Assembly (NCBI GenBank): GCA_963576475.1
Contig: OY754978.1
Coordinates: 14,762,218 to 14,826,217 of the forward strand
Length of the DNA: 64,000 bases
Source of the DNA: Molanna angustata
Taxonomy: Eukaryota; Arthropoda; Insecta; Trichoptera; Molannidae
Reading direction: 5' to 3'
Shown: positions 33,150 to 45,699 of the stretch, in pieces
Layout: every line of letters starts with the position of its first letter
Numbering within the stretch: position 1 is the stretch's first letter
The notes under the pieces: model-generated
The model's input: only the letters and a program-made list of their open reading frames with translations
The model's database searches: none
Told to the model about the DNA's origin: nothing
Made by a program: the position numbers and the translations under genes

Positions 33150-34731
33150 TACACAAATTCTGTAAGTTTTTTTTTCCAACTGGCCGGGAAGTTAGTCAAA
33201 ACTCTAATATAAAATTCCGGTACAGACAGACATGAGACGTGTGAAGTTAATCAAATAATGAAAAAGTACGCTTCAAATTATGTGGAGTTTGATTTTTATA
33301 CATAAAATTCTGCCTGAATATGTTTGCGTTCGCAATGCTCGAAGAGTAGTCGGTTGATTGAATTGAATATTTGAAGTTACATTTGAATACGCGTGTGTTT
33401 TTTATATGCTCAATTTATTAATAAAACAAATAAAGAAAAAGGGAATTTCGATCATTTCTAAAATGTTGCTATGAATTTAGAGTGCATAGCGTACTTTGTG
33501 TCCTATATAATGATGAAACTAAGTTCAGTGGACTTTGTATCGATATAATTCATAGATTTGCTTAGTTATCGACAGTTAATTTCTACTCTGTTATTGAAGG
33601 AAAATTACCGCAATTTGCAACTACCGCAATTTTTTCTTGAAGTTATATATTTCAAATTTTACTTGTGGAATGCTCTTTTTTATTGTTGGTGTCTCTCAAA
33701 TAAATAGTTTGACTTTAATCCCCTTAATTAGTAATTTAATTTCCAAGGATCGCGCACCACCAGTGCAGTGCATGTTGTGAAACAGTGTAGTATAGAGTAT
33801 AGATGAAGAGATAAAGACAATGGCATGATATAATAATAATAAATGTTTCCATATACAAGACGTTACTTCACCGGACTTTACTCGACATATTATTTAATTT
33901 TATTCCAATTTCAACTCGATTGATCATATCTATGTACGTCCTCCATATTATTTCTTCTATGTTCATGTACTTTCTAGTTTTCAAATTTCAACCGCGAATA
34001 TTATTTAAAAAGAGTGGGCTGTGGCCAATACTAAACTTTCCACTGGATAGTAACTGCATTTTTTTTCTTCAACTGACTCATGGTCAGAAGTTACAAAATA
34101 TTTTTTTCCCGAGAGATTGACAATCTCTGAACACATTTTTATAAAGTAGGGACATTTATATTTTATCCATTCTTCAAAAAAATTAAAAAAAAACATATTC
34201 TGGAACGTGGAGAATTTTGAAAGTTTTGACAGATGAAATTATAGAAAATAAATTAAGGGTTATTTATGGAAAAATAATCAGCTCCTCGTTTAAGGATTTT
34301 ACTTATATGATATCATCTATATTACAAATATTACTCTACTCTCGTTCAAAATTGCGAAAAAGCGCCAACTTTGCACTGATAACATAACTCAAAATTCCAC
34401 TCTCTAGTATATACATCATATACCTATGTATGTGTCACCATAATGGTTGCAACACCTTTTTCGTTAATCCTTAAGTACGTTAGAATCCCATGTTATGATT
34501 CTAGAATATAATCCTCTTTGTACTGTTCCCTATATGTTTCAGTTATGATCCTTTAATTTTGTTTTTCTCATTAGTTAAAAATTGTATGTAAGACTTAAAA
34601 ATTACTTGATATATCGTCCTGTTATTATATACCGTAGTATATCATTTACTGTTTTATCCATTGTTTTTAATATCATGCTGTGTTGTTATATTCTACTGTA
34701 CCTACTGTTGGATATCCAAATATAAAAAAAA
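33150..34731. other. No gene seen
   Basis: AT-rich. GAGTGGGCTGTGGCCAATAC at 34012 recalls the end word of repeat R. Otherwise nothing. Confidence 0.4.
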
Positions 34732-34898
34732 ATAAAAAAAATACTTGGTATTAGTTCTATTGAAATTTATTTGATTATCGACGCGTTTCGTGCAAGGCAC
34801 ATCGTCAGAATAGTCATTATTCTGACGATGTGCCTTGCACGAAACGCGTCGATAATCAAATAAATTTCAATAGAACTAATACCAAGTATTTTTTTTAT
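34732..34898. repeat. Perfect palindrome, 81-bp arms, 5-bp spacer
   Basis: Every base of 34732-34812 pairs with 34818-34898 around the spacer GTCAT. Inner sequence: CTGACGATGTGCCTTGCACG then AAACGCGTCG. Absence of any mismatch over 81 bp means a very recent origin or active arm homogenisation. Likely an inverted duplication of a repeat end. Confidence 0.98.
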
Positions 34899-34939
34899 AT
34901 TTGTAATATATTTTAGCTGTGAGGCACCGGCTTAGAATA

Positions 34940-35212
34940 GTGCTTCCACTCTTTTCTATTATTGTTTTCGAGTGTCCCGTAAAAGCCGGGTAATCGAAAA
35001 TACAACAGGCAACAATAACATCTCACATAGTTCAGCAATGAGGTTCACCACCCATTCTGAATATAGTGCCTTTTTAGGTGATACGAGACTGGTGTGTGGG
35101 TATACACAGATATGTTGTGCTCCCTTTATTAAGGCAATGCACACCCGCACACCTTTCGCTGGTTACCCCACATTGTGGGATATGCCGTGATGGTATGTAT
35201 GTATGTAATATA
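34940..35212 (+). mobile_element. SINE-like repeat X (full copy)
   Basis: CTTCCACTCTTTTCTATTAT through GTGTCCCGTAAAAGCCGGG, CATAGTTCAGCAATGAGG, GGTGATACGAGACTGGTG, GCACACCCGCACACCTTTCG and ending CCGTGATGGTATGTATGTAT. No open frame of interest; the end equals that of LINE family A. Confidence 0.85.
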
Positions 35213-35880
35213 TCTACATAATTCTATCAAGAATTCTATCAAGTTCTATCAAGAATTGTCGATCGTCAAACTAAACTTAGTAATATATGATATCAATATG
35301 AAGTCGATCGATAGAACCAAGATAGAACTAATAGTTTAAACTGTACTTTCATACGTGTATTCAAATATTTCCTCATTATTTTCATTAACGTACCAAAGTA
35401 TGTTAATATATGAACGTCAAGCACGCATCTAATAAATTAATAATTTATTTATAATTTATTACCAAACGTAGGGAATTTGTTATATTTTTAACTGTCAATA
35501 AAAGTCATTCAACTAATTGAGTTAATTAGGTGCATGGAGAGAAATTATTGTTCACGGCAGTAATTTGTTGTTGAATATCAAAACATCCGCGGAGACATTC
35601 GCGATATTACTCAAACAACGCACTAATTTACTATGTTAAAATGTACTATGTAGTTATTAACCATATTATGTTAGAACAATGTACATATATTATTTTGTAG
35701 TAAGAGTGTATAATAAGGTGTTAAATGCGGTTGACCATTTATAATCTAAGAGGGCATATAAACATTAATTTGAAATAATTCCATGAGTATTTTCAACATT
35801 TCTCTAGTGAATGTTCGTCACACAATATAAAAATTCACCATAAACTCTCCTAAATAAGTTATTAAAAATATATTTTATTA
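35213..35880. other. No gene seen
   Basis: A short triplicated TCTATCAAG word near 35224-35255. Otherwise AT-rich. Confidence 0.4.
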
Positions 35881-35950
35881 CAGCGTGACCTCCTCCAGCA
35901 TTACTCGCCATCTTCCTCCATCCTGGCATGCATCCCTCCAGTCTCTAAAA
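35881..35950 (-). pseudogene. Possible non-LTR ORF 3' tail
   Basis: Minus strand reads RDWRDACQDGGRWRVMLEEV, like the tryptophan-rich tails of insect LINE ORF2. Too short for a firm call. Confidence 0.4.
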
Positions 35951-36094
35951 AGCATAAACCTTGAATAAATTATGAACAAGAAAGAATAAAATAATCAAAT
36001 TATTAATGAAATATAATGACGTACATATGCATAACGGCGCTGGCGGTACAGGGGTGTAGGGCTCTAAACAATGCGCCTTTATATTTTGACAGAC

Positions 36095-36275
36095 CAGAGG
36101 GTCAAGTCTGGTCAACCGGCGGAATCAAATCCATCCATGTTTACCCATATCATGGATATAATTATCTTATGGAGTTCTATAACATCTTAAGATATTATAG
36201 AACTCCATAACATAATTATATCAATGACATGAGTAAACATGGTGGTTTTGATTCCGCCGGTTGACTGCTCCCCAG
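36095..36275. mobile_element. MITE A, copy 4
   Basis: CAGAGGGTCAAGTCTGGTCA at the left. The right terminus has lost part of the CAGACTT word (TTGACTGCTCCCCAG). Both arms share the copy-specific variant CATGTTTACCCAT / ATGAGTAAACATG, unlike other copies. Confidence 0.9.
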
Positions 36276-36569
36276 AGTCTATGACATGTAGTCTAGGTAT
36301 TAGGGAATTTATGTGTACATTTGTTCTCGCATTGTCACAGTAAAATAGCGTCGGCAATAGAGTAGATCTTATTGACACATGAAAAATTATCAACCACAAA
36401 ACATCAGGGTTGGCAAAATGAGAATTAAAAATTTTATAGAGTAAAGTCAAATAAAACACAACTCTCCTGTCGGTCCTGTCTCCTGTCCTGACAAAAGTCT
36501 CGATTTTTTTTAAATGTGTAATTAATATGAAACATGAAGACGAAAGTTAATGTAACATAGAAATGTTGA

Positions 36570-36850
36570 ATATTTATAATAATTATAGAATAAATGTTGT
36601 TCATGTTGAATATTTTTTTAAGTTGCATATACGCAATCATTAGATTTTTTTCAAACGATCTGTTTCTTATTATTAAAATACAAAGAACTTCTAAAATTGC
36701 ATTTATAAGGGAACTCAATAAGAAGGCACAATTGGTGAACGTTGCGCAATCGCTTATAGTGATCATGTAAACCAGCCGATGACAGGTCGTTAGCTTTGTA
36801 GGTGCCTTGAGTTCCTGGTTCTTCTATTATATTCCAAATTCGTCTTGAAA
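36570..36850 (+). repeat. Interspersed repeat S, copy 2
   Basis: Matches 31080-31300 at the ATACGCAATCATTAGATTTT and CCGATGACAGGTCGTTAGC words, with an extra ~90 bases in the middle relative to copy 1. Confidence 0.65.
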
Positions 36851-37615
36851 ATCTAAAAATTTATCAGAAAAATTCATGTTCGATACGTTCTAGTGAGTAG
36901 AAAATAATGAAAATATGTACATTGTAATATGGACAACAGACAGATGAGATGAATTGTATTAAACTTAACTTCTAACAGAACAGTATGACAGTTTGATTGT
37001 TTTAATATTTGAAAAAGAATTGCATTTACGTAATATGGTATATTTATAAAATTAATTTATTCCTGCTCCATCCTTTGTGCTTTGGCGCTGTGCAGCCACT
37101 ATGAAACAACGCGATTCAATTAGTAATTTGCGCCCAAATTGAACCTTCTTTGCACATTTTACAAATAATGAATGGCGAGTTTATTGCTGAGCACTCCTTT
37201 TTTGCAACTTACAGAAGTACAAGAATTGCGGGAGTAATATTTAATTTACATGATAACTTTTATATTCCAACCACATCGTTAATCTACTGATCTATATGCG
37301 ATTAGTGCGCGTATTTCTACATTTTGTTTATTTTTTATTAGTTATCTTTATATATATAATTCTTCTCTACGTGTGTATGTCACTGAACTCCTCCTAAACG
37401 GCTGAACCGATTTTGATGAAACTTTCATGTGTGTTTATGCGAGTCCTTGAATGGTATAGATTCACAAAAGGAAATTTTATACATTAATATAATAAAAGTA
37501 TAATAAAAATATCAATCGTTATAAATATTTTCGGAATATGCATTTTGAATACTGGCAACATTGCTTTCGATATGTCATAATATTATGTAATGTTGGTTAT
37601 GCCATTAAAACTTCG
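36851..37615. other. No gene seen
   Basis: Near 37370, CACTGAACTCCTCCTAAACG, GCTGAACCGATTTTGATG and AAACTTTC resemble a word common in insect transposon ends. No coding content. Confidence 0.4.
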
Positions 37616-37745
37616 CCCTGTCTGAATGTTGCCTTTTTTAGGTGAGACAAGACTGAAATGTGGGCATACACGTATGTGTCGTGCTTCCTTTTATGAGGTA
37701 ATCTACGCCCGCACACCTGTCACTGTGGGATATGCTGTGATAGCG
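37616..37745 (+). mobile_element. Repeat X, 5'-truncated copy
   Basis: GTCTGAATGTTGCC, AGGTGAGACAAGACTG, GCCCGCACACCTGTC and GGGATATGCTGTGATAG match the 3' half of X. A GGTTACCCC-containing segment is deleted near the end. Confidence 0.8.
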
Positions 37746-38384
37746 TGTGGTATTTTTATGTTTGTTAAACCAGCTAATAACAGGCATGCCAACGTTCGTG
37801 CAGGACAACGTCTGTCGGGTCCGCTAGTAGGTACATAATATAAACATAGATAAATAATACAAAAATGTAAATTATTACAGTATCTCTCAAATAAGTACTG
37901 TCCCAATAAAGTTTAAAAACTTGTGTTTGGGACAGGAGTCAGACATTTTCAAGTGTATAATATTTTTTTTATTTATCCCATCCTCGTCACCAGTTTGATA
38001 TATGGTACTTTTAAATAACATATATTTTTAAATAAATAAACGCGTTGACTATTTACACAGTTTATTATTGAATACAGTAATTAGATATTTATAAGATAGA
38101 AGTACAATAATATTATACAAATGAACCACAACGTGAGAGCACTATGAACGATCCAACCACGATCAATCAAGCCCCGGCCTTACACCAGACACTCTTTTAT
38201 ATCAATCTCCCAAATCCCGAAGAATGCCGATCTCCTGATTCGTGCAATCTCGTTTAATTCCTATCAGCTATAAAGATTGACTGTTGTAAGGCGCAACATC
38301 AATATATTACACTTTCATTTTACACACAGTACCTACATTGCTTCTACTGCTATTTTTGTATTTGAAATATTTTTATTTAATTTT
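37746..38384. other. No gene recognised
   Basis: 37790-37830 (GCCAACGTTCGTGCAGGACA) is GC-richer but not recognised. The rest is AT-rich. Confidence 0.35.
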
Positions 38385-38568
38385 CTGGGGGGAAAGTCTG
38401 GTCAAACGGTGGAATCAAAATCCTCATGATAACCCATATCATGGATATAATTGTCTTATACAGTAATAATATCTTAAAATATCATAAGATAATTATATAC
38501 TCCATAAGATAATAATGGGTTATCATGAGGGTTTTGATTCCACCGTTTGGCCAGACTTGCCCCCCCAG
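38385..38568. mobile_element. MITE A, copy 5
   Basis: CTGGGGGGAAAGTCTGGTCA at the left, GGCCAGACTTGCCCCCCCAG at the right. Arms share GGTGGAATCAAAA and CATGATAACCCAT, a copy-specific pairing. The right arm lost part of the CATATCATGGATATAAT core. Confidence 0.92.
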
Positions 38569-39143
38569 GTCTTTATGAGTACCTACCTACTTAATTACAA
38601 AATATTTTTGATGGAGTTATTTCACATACATAATTTTTTGATTAGCATTTTTTTATTTTATTATTTTTTATATTACTTTTTAATTCATTGTACCTAAGTA
38701 TTAGATGTTTTGTTTGATTGACAGAAATTGCCATCCACACATGTGTTACATCTTATTGAACAATAAAAGATTATCTCCTTCTAAACGATCTCATTTTCGT
38801 GGCATATATATTACTTTCATGCTTTTTCTGCCATGTCCAAAATCAGTAGGTTCTGGCATAAATACTCTTTTCACTCTATTTCGTGCCTAAAACTCCTTAT
38901 TCAATTACTAACAAAAATTCTTTTTTTACGAATTGTTTAGGTTTTCAATACGTTGAGGTCGGTACCTACATAATTATTTTTTCTTATGTACTGTCTCATA
39001 TAGAAATATTTCTCTTAACGCATTAAGGTATAAAAACGAATCGAAACTTTCAACTAGTTTTGTATGCTATTCCTCAAAGAGTTCTTCGGCAAAAAACGTT
39101 CGCTATGGTAAGGTGAGCATGCATTGAGACCTTAACCAAACCT
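38569..39143. other. No gene seen
   Basis: AT-rich DNA without recognised content. Confidence 0.4.
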
Positions 39144-39216
39144 GTGGGCAACTAACAGGTACTATGTCAAATATTAATATAACACGCACCCAATAACAAG
39201 TTGCCACATTCTGGAG
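39144..39216 (-). repeat. SINE family 3 body fragment
   Basis: GCAACTAACAGGTACTATGT, CAAATATTAATATAACACGC and AACAAGTTGCCACATTCTGG match 1880-1955 closely; the tRNA-like head is absent. Confidence 0.85.
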
Positions 39217-40169
39217 ACTTAGGGTCTTATTACAAGAGTTATTTGAGAAAAAGGTATGGTCCCCTTACTGCGAGAATACTCCCTACGGGACCTCAACTTA
39301 TTTACATTATTCTTAAGTAACCCTTACGATATTGCCTATGTAGATTTTTTTCTTTTAACTAATTGTATAAAAGTTTTTCTTTTTCTTCTATGATAGTGTT
39401 GTTTTTAGTATGTGTATTTTTATGTACACATGTAAAAGTCAATCTATGCCATAAATCATAAATAAGTAAATATCACAAATATTTTTTCTATGGAATAAAA
39501 ATGATAAATAATATTTTCTCTAATATATTATGATAAAATTACAATAAAATTTATTTAGTAGGCTATGGTAAATGAACATCTTTCACTTGCAATTTTTTGC
39601 TTACTTTCTTTGTTTTCTAGTAAGTACCATCTGTATTTGAACGACCTCATTGCGGTAGCATTTTAATTGCATATTATACAAAGCATTATAATAATAATTA
39701 TTCAAACACAAAAATAGGCGTGTGTATATGTAAATACAACAATAACTTTTCTTCATAGGTCTAGTAAAATTTCTAATTATCCGCACTTGAGGTTGGATAC
39801 AAAAAAGCGGCAAAAAAGGGAAAATATTGTTACAATAAGTAGAAGAAAAAATAAAGATTATTATGGTAGTTGTTAAGTTTCCACTGCGATGAACACAAAA
39901 TCTCGTAATAAAATCAAAACTTTCGCTGAAATGAAAAACGAATTTAAATTACCTCACCCACCGGTCAAATTCCTAAATGTATTCGTTGGTATCTATGAGA
40001 AATCATAGACAGATAATCTGAATATCATAGATAAATTTCTATATACATAGCATCAATCTATGGTAGAGATAAAAATTAAATGATATTTTGATTACCTCAA
40101 ATCACAAAATTGTATTATATGATGTAATTGTGAATAATTTACTTTGTAGAATTATATTATAATATAAAT
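39217..40169. other. No gene seen
   Basis: AT-rich with a few ATCATAGA repeats near 40000. Confidence 0.4.
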
Positions 40170-40238
40170 TAAAAAATAAAACAGAATGTTTTAGATTCTA
40201 TGTAGATTACGTAGAATCTAAAACAAACTGTTTTATTT
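40170..40238. repeat. Hairpin, ~32-bp arms
   Basis: AAATAAAACAG then TGTTTTAGATTCTATGTAG is complementary to CGTAGAATCTAAAACAA then CTGTTTTATTT with two or three mismatches. Possibly a small MITE core. Confidence 0.75.
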
Positions 40239-40985
40239 TACAATTGTATTATATAAATTTTAAAATAACTTCATCTACCTGTATTGTGGTGTTAATTTGT
40301 CATAAAATAATTTTGACTCCTGACAGGGAAAAAATCAAATGTTTTCGTATATATGCAACTACAAAAATATTCGAAAATATTTTTTAATTTATTTTGAATA
40401 ATGCGCAACGTACAATTTTTTTTAACAATATAATTAATATGTATTATTTATTATTTTGTTTGTTATAATATAAACATGGATTAGCACAAAAATTTAAATT
40501 ATACATCTTACGGAAACTATAAATAAGGAAGCCAAGTACCAAATTACATTTATTTAGAGATCGATAAAAAAAATAAAAATATTATGAAGTTCTAGCAGGA
40601 TCTTCTTCTTTATGCTTATTTTAAAAAGTATATTTACTAATGCAGGTTTGTTGCCCTAAGTCAAGCTCTTCCAATCAACCTGATGTGGTGTCTTAAATAA
40701 AGTTTGTGCAATAAATAGTGCATGATTTTTTTTAAACCAGCAGAAAAATGAATAACAATATACTTAATTCAAATACTTAACAACAGACACAAAGGATAAA
40801 ATTAAAAAAAAACGTTTATAGAATATTGTTCAAGAATTATTTAACAAATATGTTGTTTCTTTAGTATTTTGATAATTATTTATACGATGTACGATGCCGA
40901 CACTGTCACTAGAATCAAAAGATAAATTAATGCGTTAACTTTCAAATAAAACTTTCGGTTTTGAAACGAATCAAAATTGAGTTGA
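40239..40985. other. No gene seen
   Basis: AT-rich DNA. AAGTCAAGCTCTTCCAATCA near 40660 hints at a SINE 2-like remnant but is too weak to call. Confidence 0.35.
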
Positions 40986-41140
40986 CAATGAAAATTAATC
41001 GGCCTCAGAAAAACTGGGCCCATAATTATTGTCCCCGTCGCTGGAATGAGATGGGGCCAAAAGGCCCAAAGACGAATGGAAGTACTTAAAAGAGTCCTAC
41101 ATCCAGCAGTGGATAGATAGCTGAAACAAGAAGAAGAAGA
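40986..41140 (+). repeat. LINE 3'-end fragment with (GAA)n tail
   Basis: GGAATGAGATGGGGCCAAAA, CATCCAGCAGTGGATAGATA and GCTGAAACAAGAAGAAGAA resemble the 3' ends of lepidopteran non-LTR elements. Short and without an open frame. Confidence 0.5.
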
Positions 41141-41880
41141 ATGAAAAATAATATAATATGTATATTGACAGAATTAAGTAGCACTTTCTTTGTAGAAAAC
41201 TTAATGTGTCTACGATAACAATCGTTAACAGTGATGTTATTCTGGACAGAAGAAATTATAATAGGCAGAACGGATTTTAAATCTTATTCTAGACGCATCT
41301 AATTGGAACCAATTAAAAAGTGAAAATAAAAACGATATTTAAATATAAATATATGTACATACCTACACAAAATAATACAGAAGTCACCATCAACTAATCT
41401 GTAATGTATATTATTATGGAAGAAATTTAGATTTTTACTCTTGACCTGATTTTTTTTGGTACCTACATGTAAATACCTACTTATTTTACATGTAGGTACC
41501 CGTTTTTATGACAAGATGTGCTATCACTTTCTATGGTATTTTATGCTAGTAATCGATAAATATAGAAAGCTCGTCTTTTCTCAAACTTTTGATTTGTAAA
41601 TCAAAAACAGCTTTCTAAAAATGATAAATAATGTTTATAGTTGATGATTAGTTTTTTTCAATCTTCTAAGTGAGAGCATTTCATACATATAAATAAAATA
41701 TGTTTATCTAAACCGTTCTGCATATAAATAACTGATGAATAAACTGTGCAGAAACATCGACGAGTTTAACTGAAAAGGAAGATATTATGAATGAAATATC
41801 TACTAAAAGTTTTTTGAGAAAAAAATAATAATTTAATAGTTTCTGAAATAAATAGAACTTTAGTATTGTTAATTGAACAT
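41141..41880. other. No gene seen
   Basis: A small inverted pair, GGTACCTACATGTAAA / TTTACATGTAGGTACC, near 41459-41502. Otherwise AT-rich. Confidence 0.5.
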
Positions 41881-42375
41881 TTGTTCTCCTCACTACCCCA
41901 AGTGACTAGTTATGAATTCATATTTTTTGAAGTTATTTTTTTATTGCAGATTATCAACTTGTATCATGCTGAGATTGTATTCTGAAAGTTTCATCACAAT
42001 GTATCTGTGTGCGAGTACTCTGTGCTATATACTATGTACGGCGTGTTTATTCTACTTTATCGATTATAGACTCAAGTACTCATTCGACAATTTTCAAATT
42101 TTGCAAATTTGTATATCTAATACCCCATTAGATTTTGAAGGATATCTGATCAGTGCTTCTCAAATTTTTTAACTGTCAAATATTTCAAAATGACCCCAAG
42201 CTTTGCTTTCATAAAATGGCTTTGAAGAGTTATCATGCTTTCATAATAAAATATTTAAATCAGAAATTATTTAACAAACTCATTTCATGAAAATGCTGTA
42301 AATTTTCCACACATTTGAATACTTGTGGAGTGACTTGGTAGTGAGAAGTAAAGCGTTGGCCACAACCCACTCGTT
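41881..42375 (+). repeat. Repeat R, copy 1 (basic form)
   Basis: Begins TTCTCCTCACTACCCC and ends GGTAGTGAGAAGTAAAGCG then TTGGCCACAACCCACTCG. The interior has GTTTCATCACAATGTATCTG, TACGGCGTGTTTATTCTAC and ACTGATCAG-type words. It lacks the 75-bp array and the long (TG)n of the other two copies. CTCCTCACTA / TAGTGAGAAG suggest short TIRs of a DNA element. Confidence 0.75.
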
Positions 42376-43463
42376 TTATAAAGGTACATGAATTGCAAAC
42401 TACAATTTAATACATACATAATTATTTATTAATGAAAAATTTAATCTTAAATTATCACATATCGATAAGACATATCATTTTTAACGCACGAATAAAATCA
42501 CAAATGATTTCAATCTATCAAAAATTATAAGGATAGTCAAAAAAATCTATAAAATTATAAATAATGTTACTTTATTACGTTTTGGAATATCGAATATTTT
42601 TGTTGCACATTATGACTAATTTTTTTTTTATTTCCAAATAAAAAAGAATTACATAACAATAAATACAATACAAATAAAAATATATCAATATTAGGTACTT
42701 GCATATATTGCCTCACTAGGCAAAAGCCTGTTCCGAGGCAATACCTATTCAAAATGAGTAGCTGTGCAAATATTTAGTCAATCAATTAGTGCAAGTATTT
42801 AGTATTTAGTCAAAAAATTTATAAACCTTCTATATTTTTAAACACATTTGTTTCACATGTGTCTTTTTGTTCATACATGTTCAAACGCGATGAAAAAAAT
42901 CAAAAAAGTACATTAAAAATTACTTGTATTAATTTTAAAATGTTTGAGCAACTTCACTGCCACAGTAACTGCAATTTAACCGCATAAATCCATCTTGAAT
43001 ACTTAGGCATAGGTACTTGAATTCAAGAGATTTCATATCTATGAATTAATGTTAATTGCATATAACATATTTCATATGTATATAACTACGTGTAACCTTT
43101 GAGAAAAATATTCTTATGAATGAGACTTTTTTCGGTAAAAAAATAAGAAGGTAAGTCTTGATACAAAGCAAGGTCATCAGAATGTATTACAGTGTGTAGG
43201 TCGGTATGTGAAAAATGAAGGTTTGTGATAACGGAATGATTATGAATACTTATTACTAAATTTTATATTTATTTTATTCAAATATACGCGAAAATATTTA
43301 AGTGATTTTTGATACGAATTTCCTCTACGTTTTTACACACAATGTTATGTTTAATCGTCTTCAATGTACGATTTTTTCATATATCTCAAACATTTTATAT
43401 AATCAGCTACTGCCCGAACGTTGGCTTTTTTCTTCTGGTTCAGCAAACATTAAAAAAGCCACA
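42376..43463. other. No gene seen
   Basis: AT-rich. A duplicated AGTATTTAGT word near 42790. Nothing recognised. Confidence 0.4.
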
Positions 43464-43530
43464 CACCATCACGTCAGATACTACAATGCGGGGTGACTGG
43501 CGACAGGTGTACGGGTGTGCATTCCAAATT
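43464..43530 (-). repeat. Repeat X 3'-end fragment
   Basis: ACACCATCACGTCAGATACT, AATGCGGGGTGACTGGCGAC and AGGTGTACGGGTGTGCATTC match the X terminus on the minus strand. Confidence 0.75.
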
Positions 43531-43984
43531 CTAGTAATATTAATAATTTGATGATAAAATTATAAAATACACATTTTTTACAACGAGATTAAAAGAATGG
43601 CATTCTCGTAAAATAATAATATTACCGTTCATTATGTCAGCCACTGGCATTATTCCAAAATCGTTTATGAAATATGAGATTTAAAATTAATAAAAATGCC
43701 AAAATCGGTCATAATGAATATGCGTAGAATCGTTAAAGAGTTTTTAAACATTAATAATCGGGAATCATTAATCTCCTCAGAACCTAATTCTTTGATATGT
43801 TAAGTATCTGGATGAGTGAATTATTCCCAATTGAAAGCTTGATGATGCGTTTGTTGCATTTTATTTTGATCTATTAAAAAATTTACAATTTACGCATTTA
43901 TCTCCTAATTCTTTTAATGAAGTGTATAATGGTAAAAATAATAATTGAGTGTTATTATTTGTAGTACTTTATTAAAAATAATAA
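43531..43984. other. No gene seen
   Basis: AT-rich DNA without recognised content. Confidence 0.4.
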
Positions 43985-44170
43985 CAAACACTTCCTTGCA
44001 CCCTGCGCAACTGGAGAGTTTATTGTCATATGGTAATTTCTTCCAAGTGAACAGTGTTTCCAGCCCAGATAAGCAGTATTAGCGTGAAATAATTTCTTCT
44101 CTTCTAGGGATCGAAACCAGGAAGCCCGCATAGAAACCAAACGGCTTACCAATTATGCCACGGCGGTCAT
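43985..44170 (-). mobile_element. tRNA-derived SINE, family 2 (full copy)
   Basis: ACACTTCCTTGCACCCTGCG tail through AACGGCTTACCAATTATGCC and ACGGCGGTCA head, minus strand. It is more diverged than the 33.0 kb copy, with a mutated B box. Confidence 0.9.
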
Positions 44171-44951
44171 TGTCAATTGTTATTTCATTAGTAAATCGGC
44201 CAACGCCAACGCTGTAAAAAAATGAAAGAAAATACAAAATTCAATTACACTTTCACGCTCGCACTACGGTGTGTTTTAATTTATTTAATAATTAAATTAC
44301 TGTATATCTATTTTTGAACGTGAATTTTTCCGATATTTTAATACTTATCCTGCTATTCGGGACAGAGACGAATCCAACAAATAAGAGATCATTCCAATTG
44401 GTCCAGCCGTTCATGAGTTGTGAATGGTCTAACTAACCCGACTTTGTTTAGATTTATGATGTTAGCTTACTCGTTGTATTATGAAAATCATTACTTTGTT
44501 ACACTATTTCTTGCATGGCGGGATAGGTACTAACGGGCTAATTACTACATTTACTCGCAGATATTTTGCACACTTTGAAAAATGATTGTGTCGGATAATT
44601 AACATGAGTAACTAGTTTGCATTCATTTTACACTGTGTTCCTATTGGAAATTTTCTGCATGACTGGACTTAAAACTATTACATACTCACAACAACAATTA
44701 CACACTTGGAGATGGCTTAAAGTATCCGAGAGTGGTGTTAGGCCATCACTATGTGTTGGTACAAATCGCATGCATACAATACAAAACTGTACATTATTAT
44801 ATATGGATATATAGTGTTGGTAATAGACGATAACTTGTGCAGATAACGACCAGCTGATCAGCCTTGCGGAAACTGTTGCCGCTGCATTCGACTGTGTCAT
44901 TGAATAATTACATAATTGAAACGAAAAAAAATAATCCAACTTCAATAGATA
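44171..44951. other. No gene recognised
   Basis: 44600-44900 has moderately open frames on both strands but no domain or splice pattern that I recognise. Confidence 0.35.
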
Positions 44952-45640
44952 AATAAAGTGGGAAAAACAATGAACATTAAGAAGACAAAAATCATGTCTT
45001 CTATAGGTTCAGAACCCATAAAAATTGATGGACAAGATATTGGCAAAGTAGAATCATATGCCTACCTCGGTCACGCCGTGAAACTTGGAGAGATAATGTC
45101 GAACCTGAATTAGAAAGAAGAAGAGGCGAAGGGCCGCTTTCAGCAAATTATGAAATGTCATGAAATCTACAAATACTTATCTCAATCCACTTAAAAATGG
45201 TGCTTGCGTACTCCCTGTGAAATCCCTGTGTGACTAAGAGAATGATGCAAAAGATTAGGGTGCCACAAAGAGTGAGTGATGGAAAGAAGCATGTTGAATA
45301 TCTCGCTAAGGAACCGCAAAATTAATGAATGGATTAGGGAGAACACAGAAGAAGCGGATGTGGTCCAAAAAATGGCGGAGTCAAAGTGAATATGGGCGGG
45401 TTATATATCTCGGATGTCGGATGGACGATGGACAAAGGTTGTGATGTACTAGAGGTCACAAGATCGGGACGCAGAAGCGTGGGAACGCCCCAGACCAGAT
45501 GGCCCAACGACAGCCCGAAAATGACGGGTTTAGAATGGCGAAGTATGGCACAGGAAAGATACCAGTGGAAGTTCAAGTGGGAGGTCTTTGTCCAATACTG
45601 GACTCAAGAAGAGGTTGAGTAAATAAGTATGTAAGTAATA
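44952..45640 (+). pseudogene. RTE-like non-LTR RT, 3' portion with deletions
   Basis: Starts VGKTMNIKKTKIMSSIGSEP then IKIDGQDIGKVESYAYLGHA and VKLG, the post-YADD block of insect RTE-like reverse transcriptases. After degraded sequence it continues SLRNRKINEWIRENT, a stop, then WAGYISRMSDGRWTKVV, a shifted RPQTRW-like stretch and WKFKWEVFVQYWTQEE. It ends near AAGTATGTAAGTA. Stops, frameshifts and a deletion make it non-functional. Confidence 0.85.
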
Positions 45641-45699
45641 CATAACTAAATAAAAAGTGAGAGGTATTTCTGTTTATTTTAAATAATTAATATGTATCA

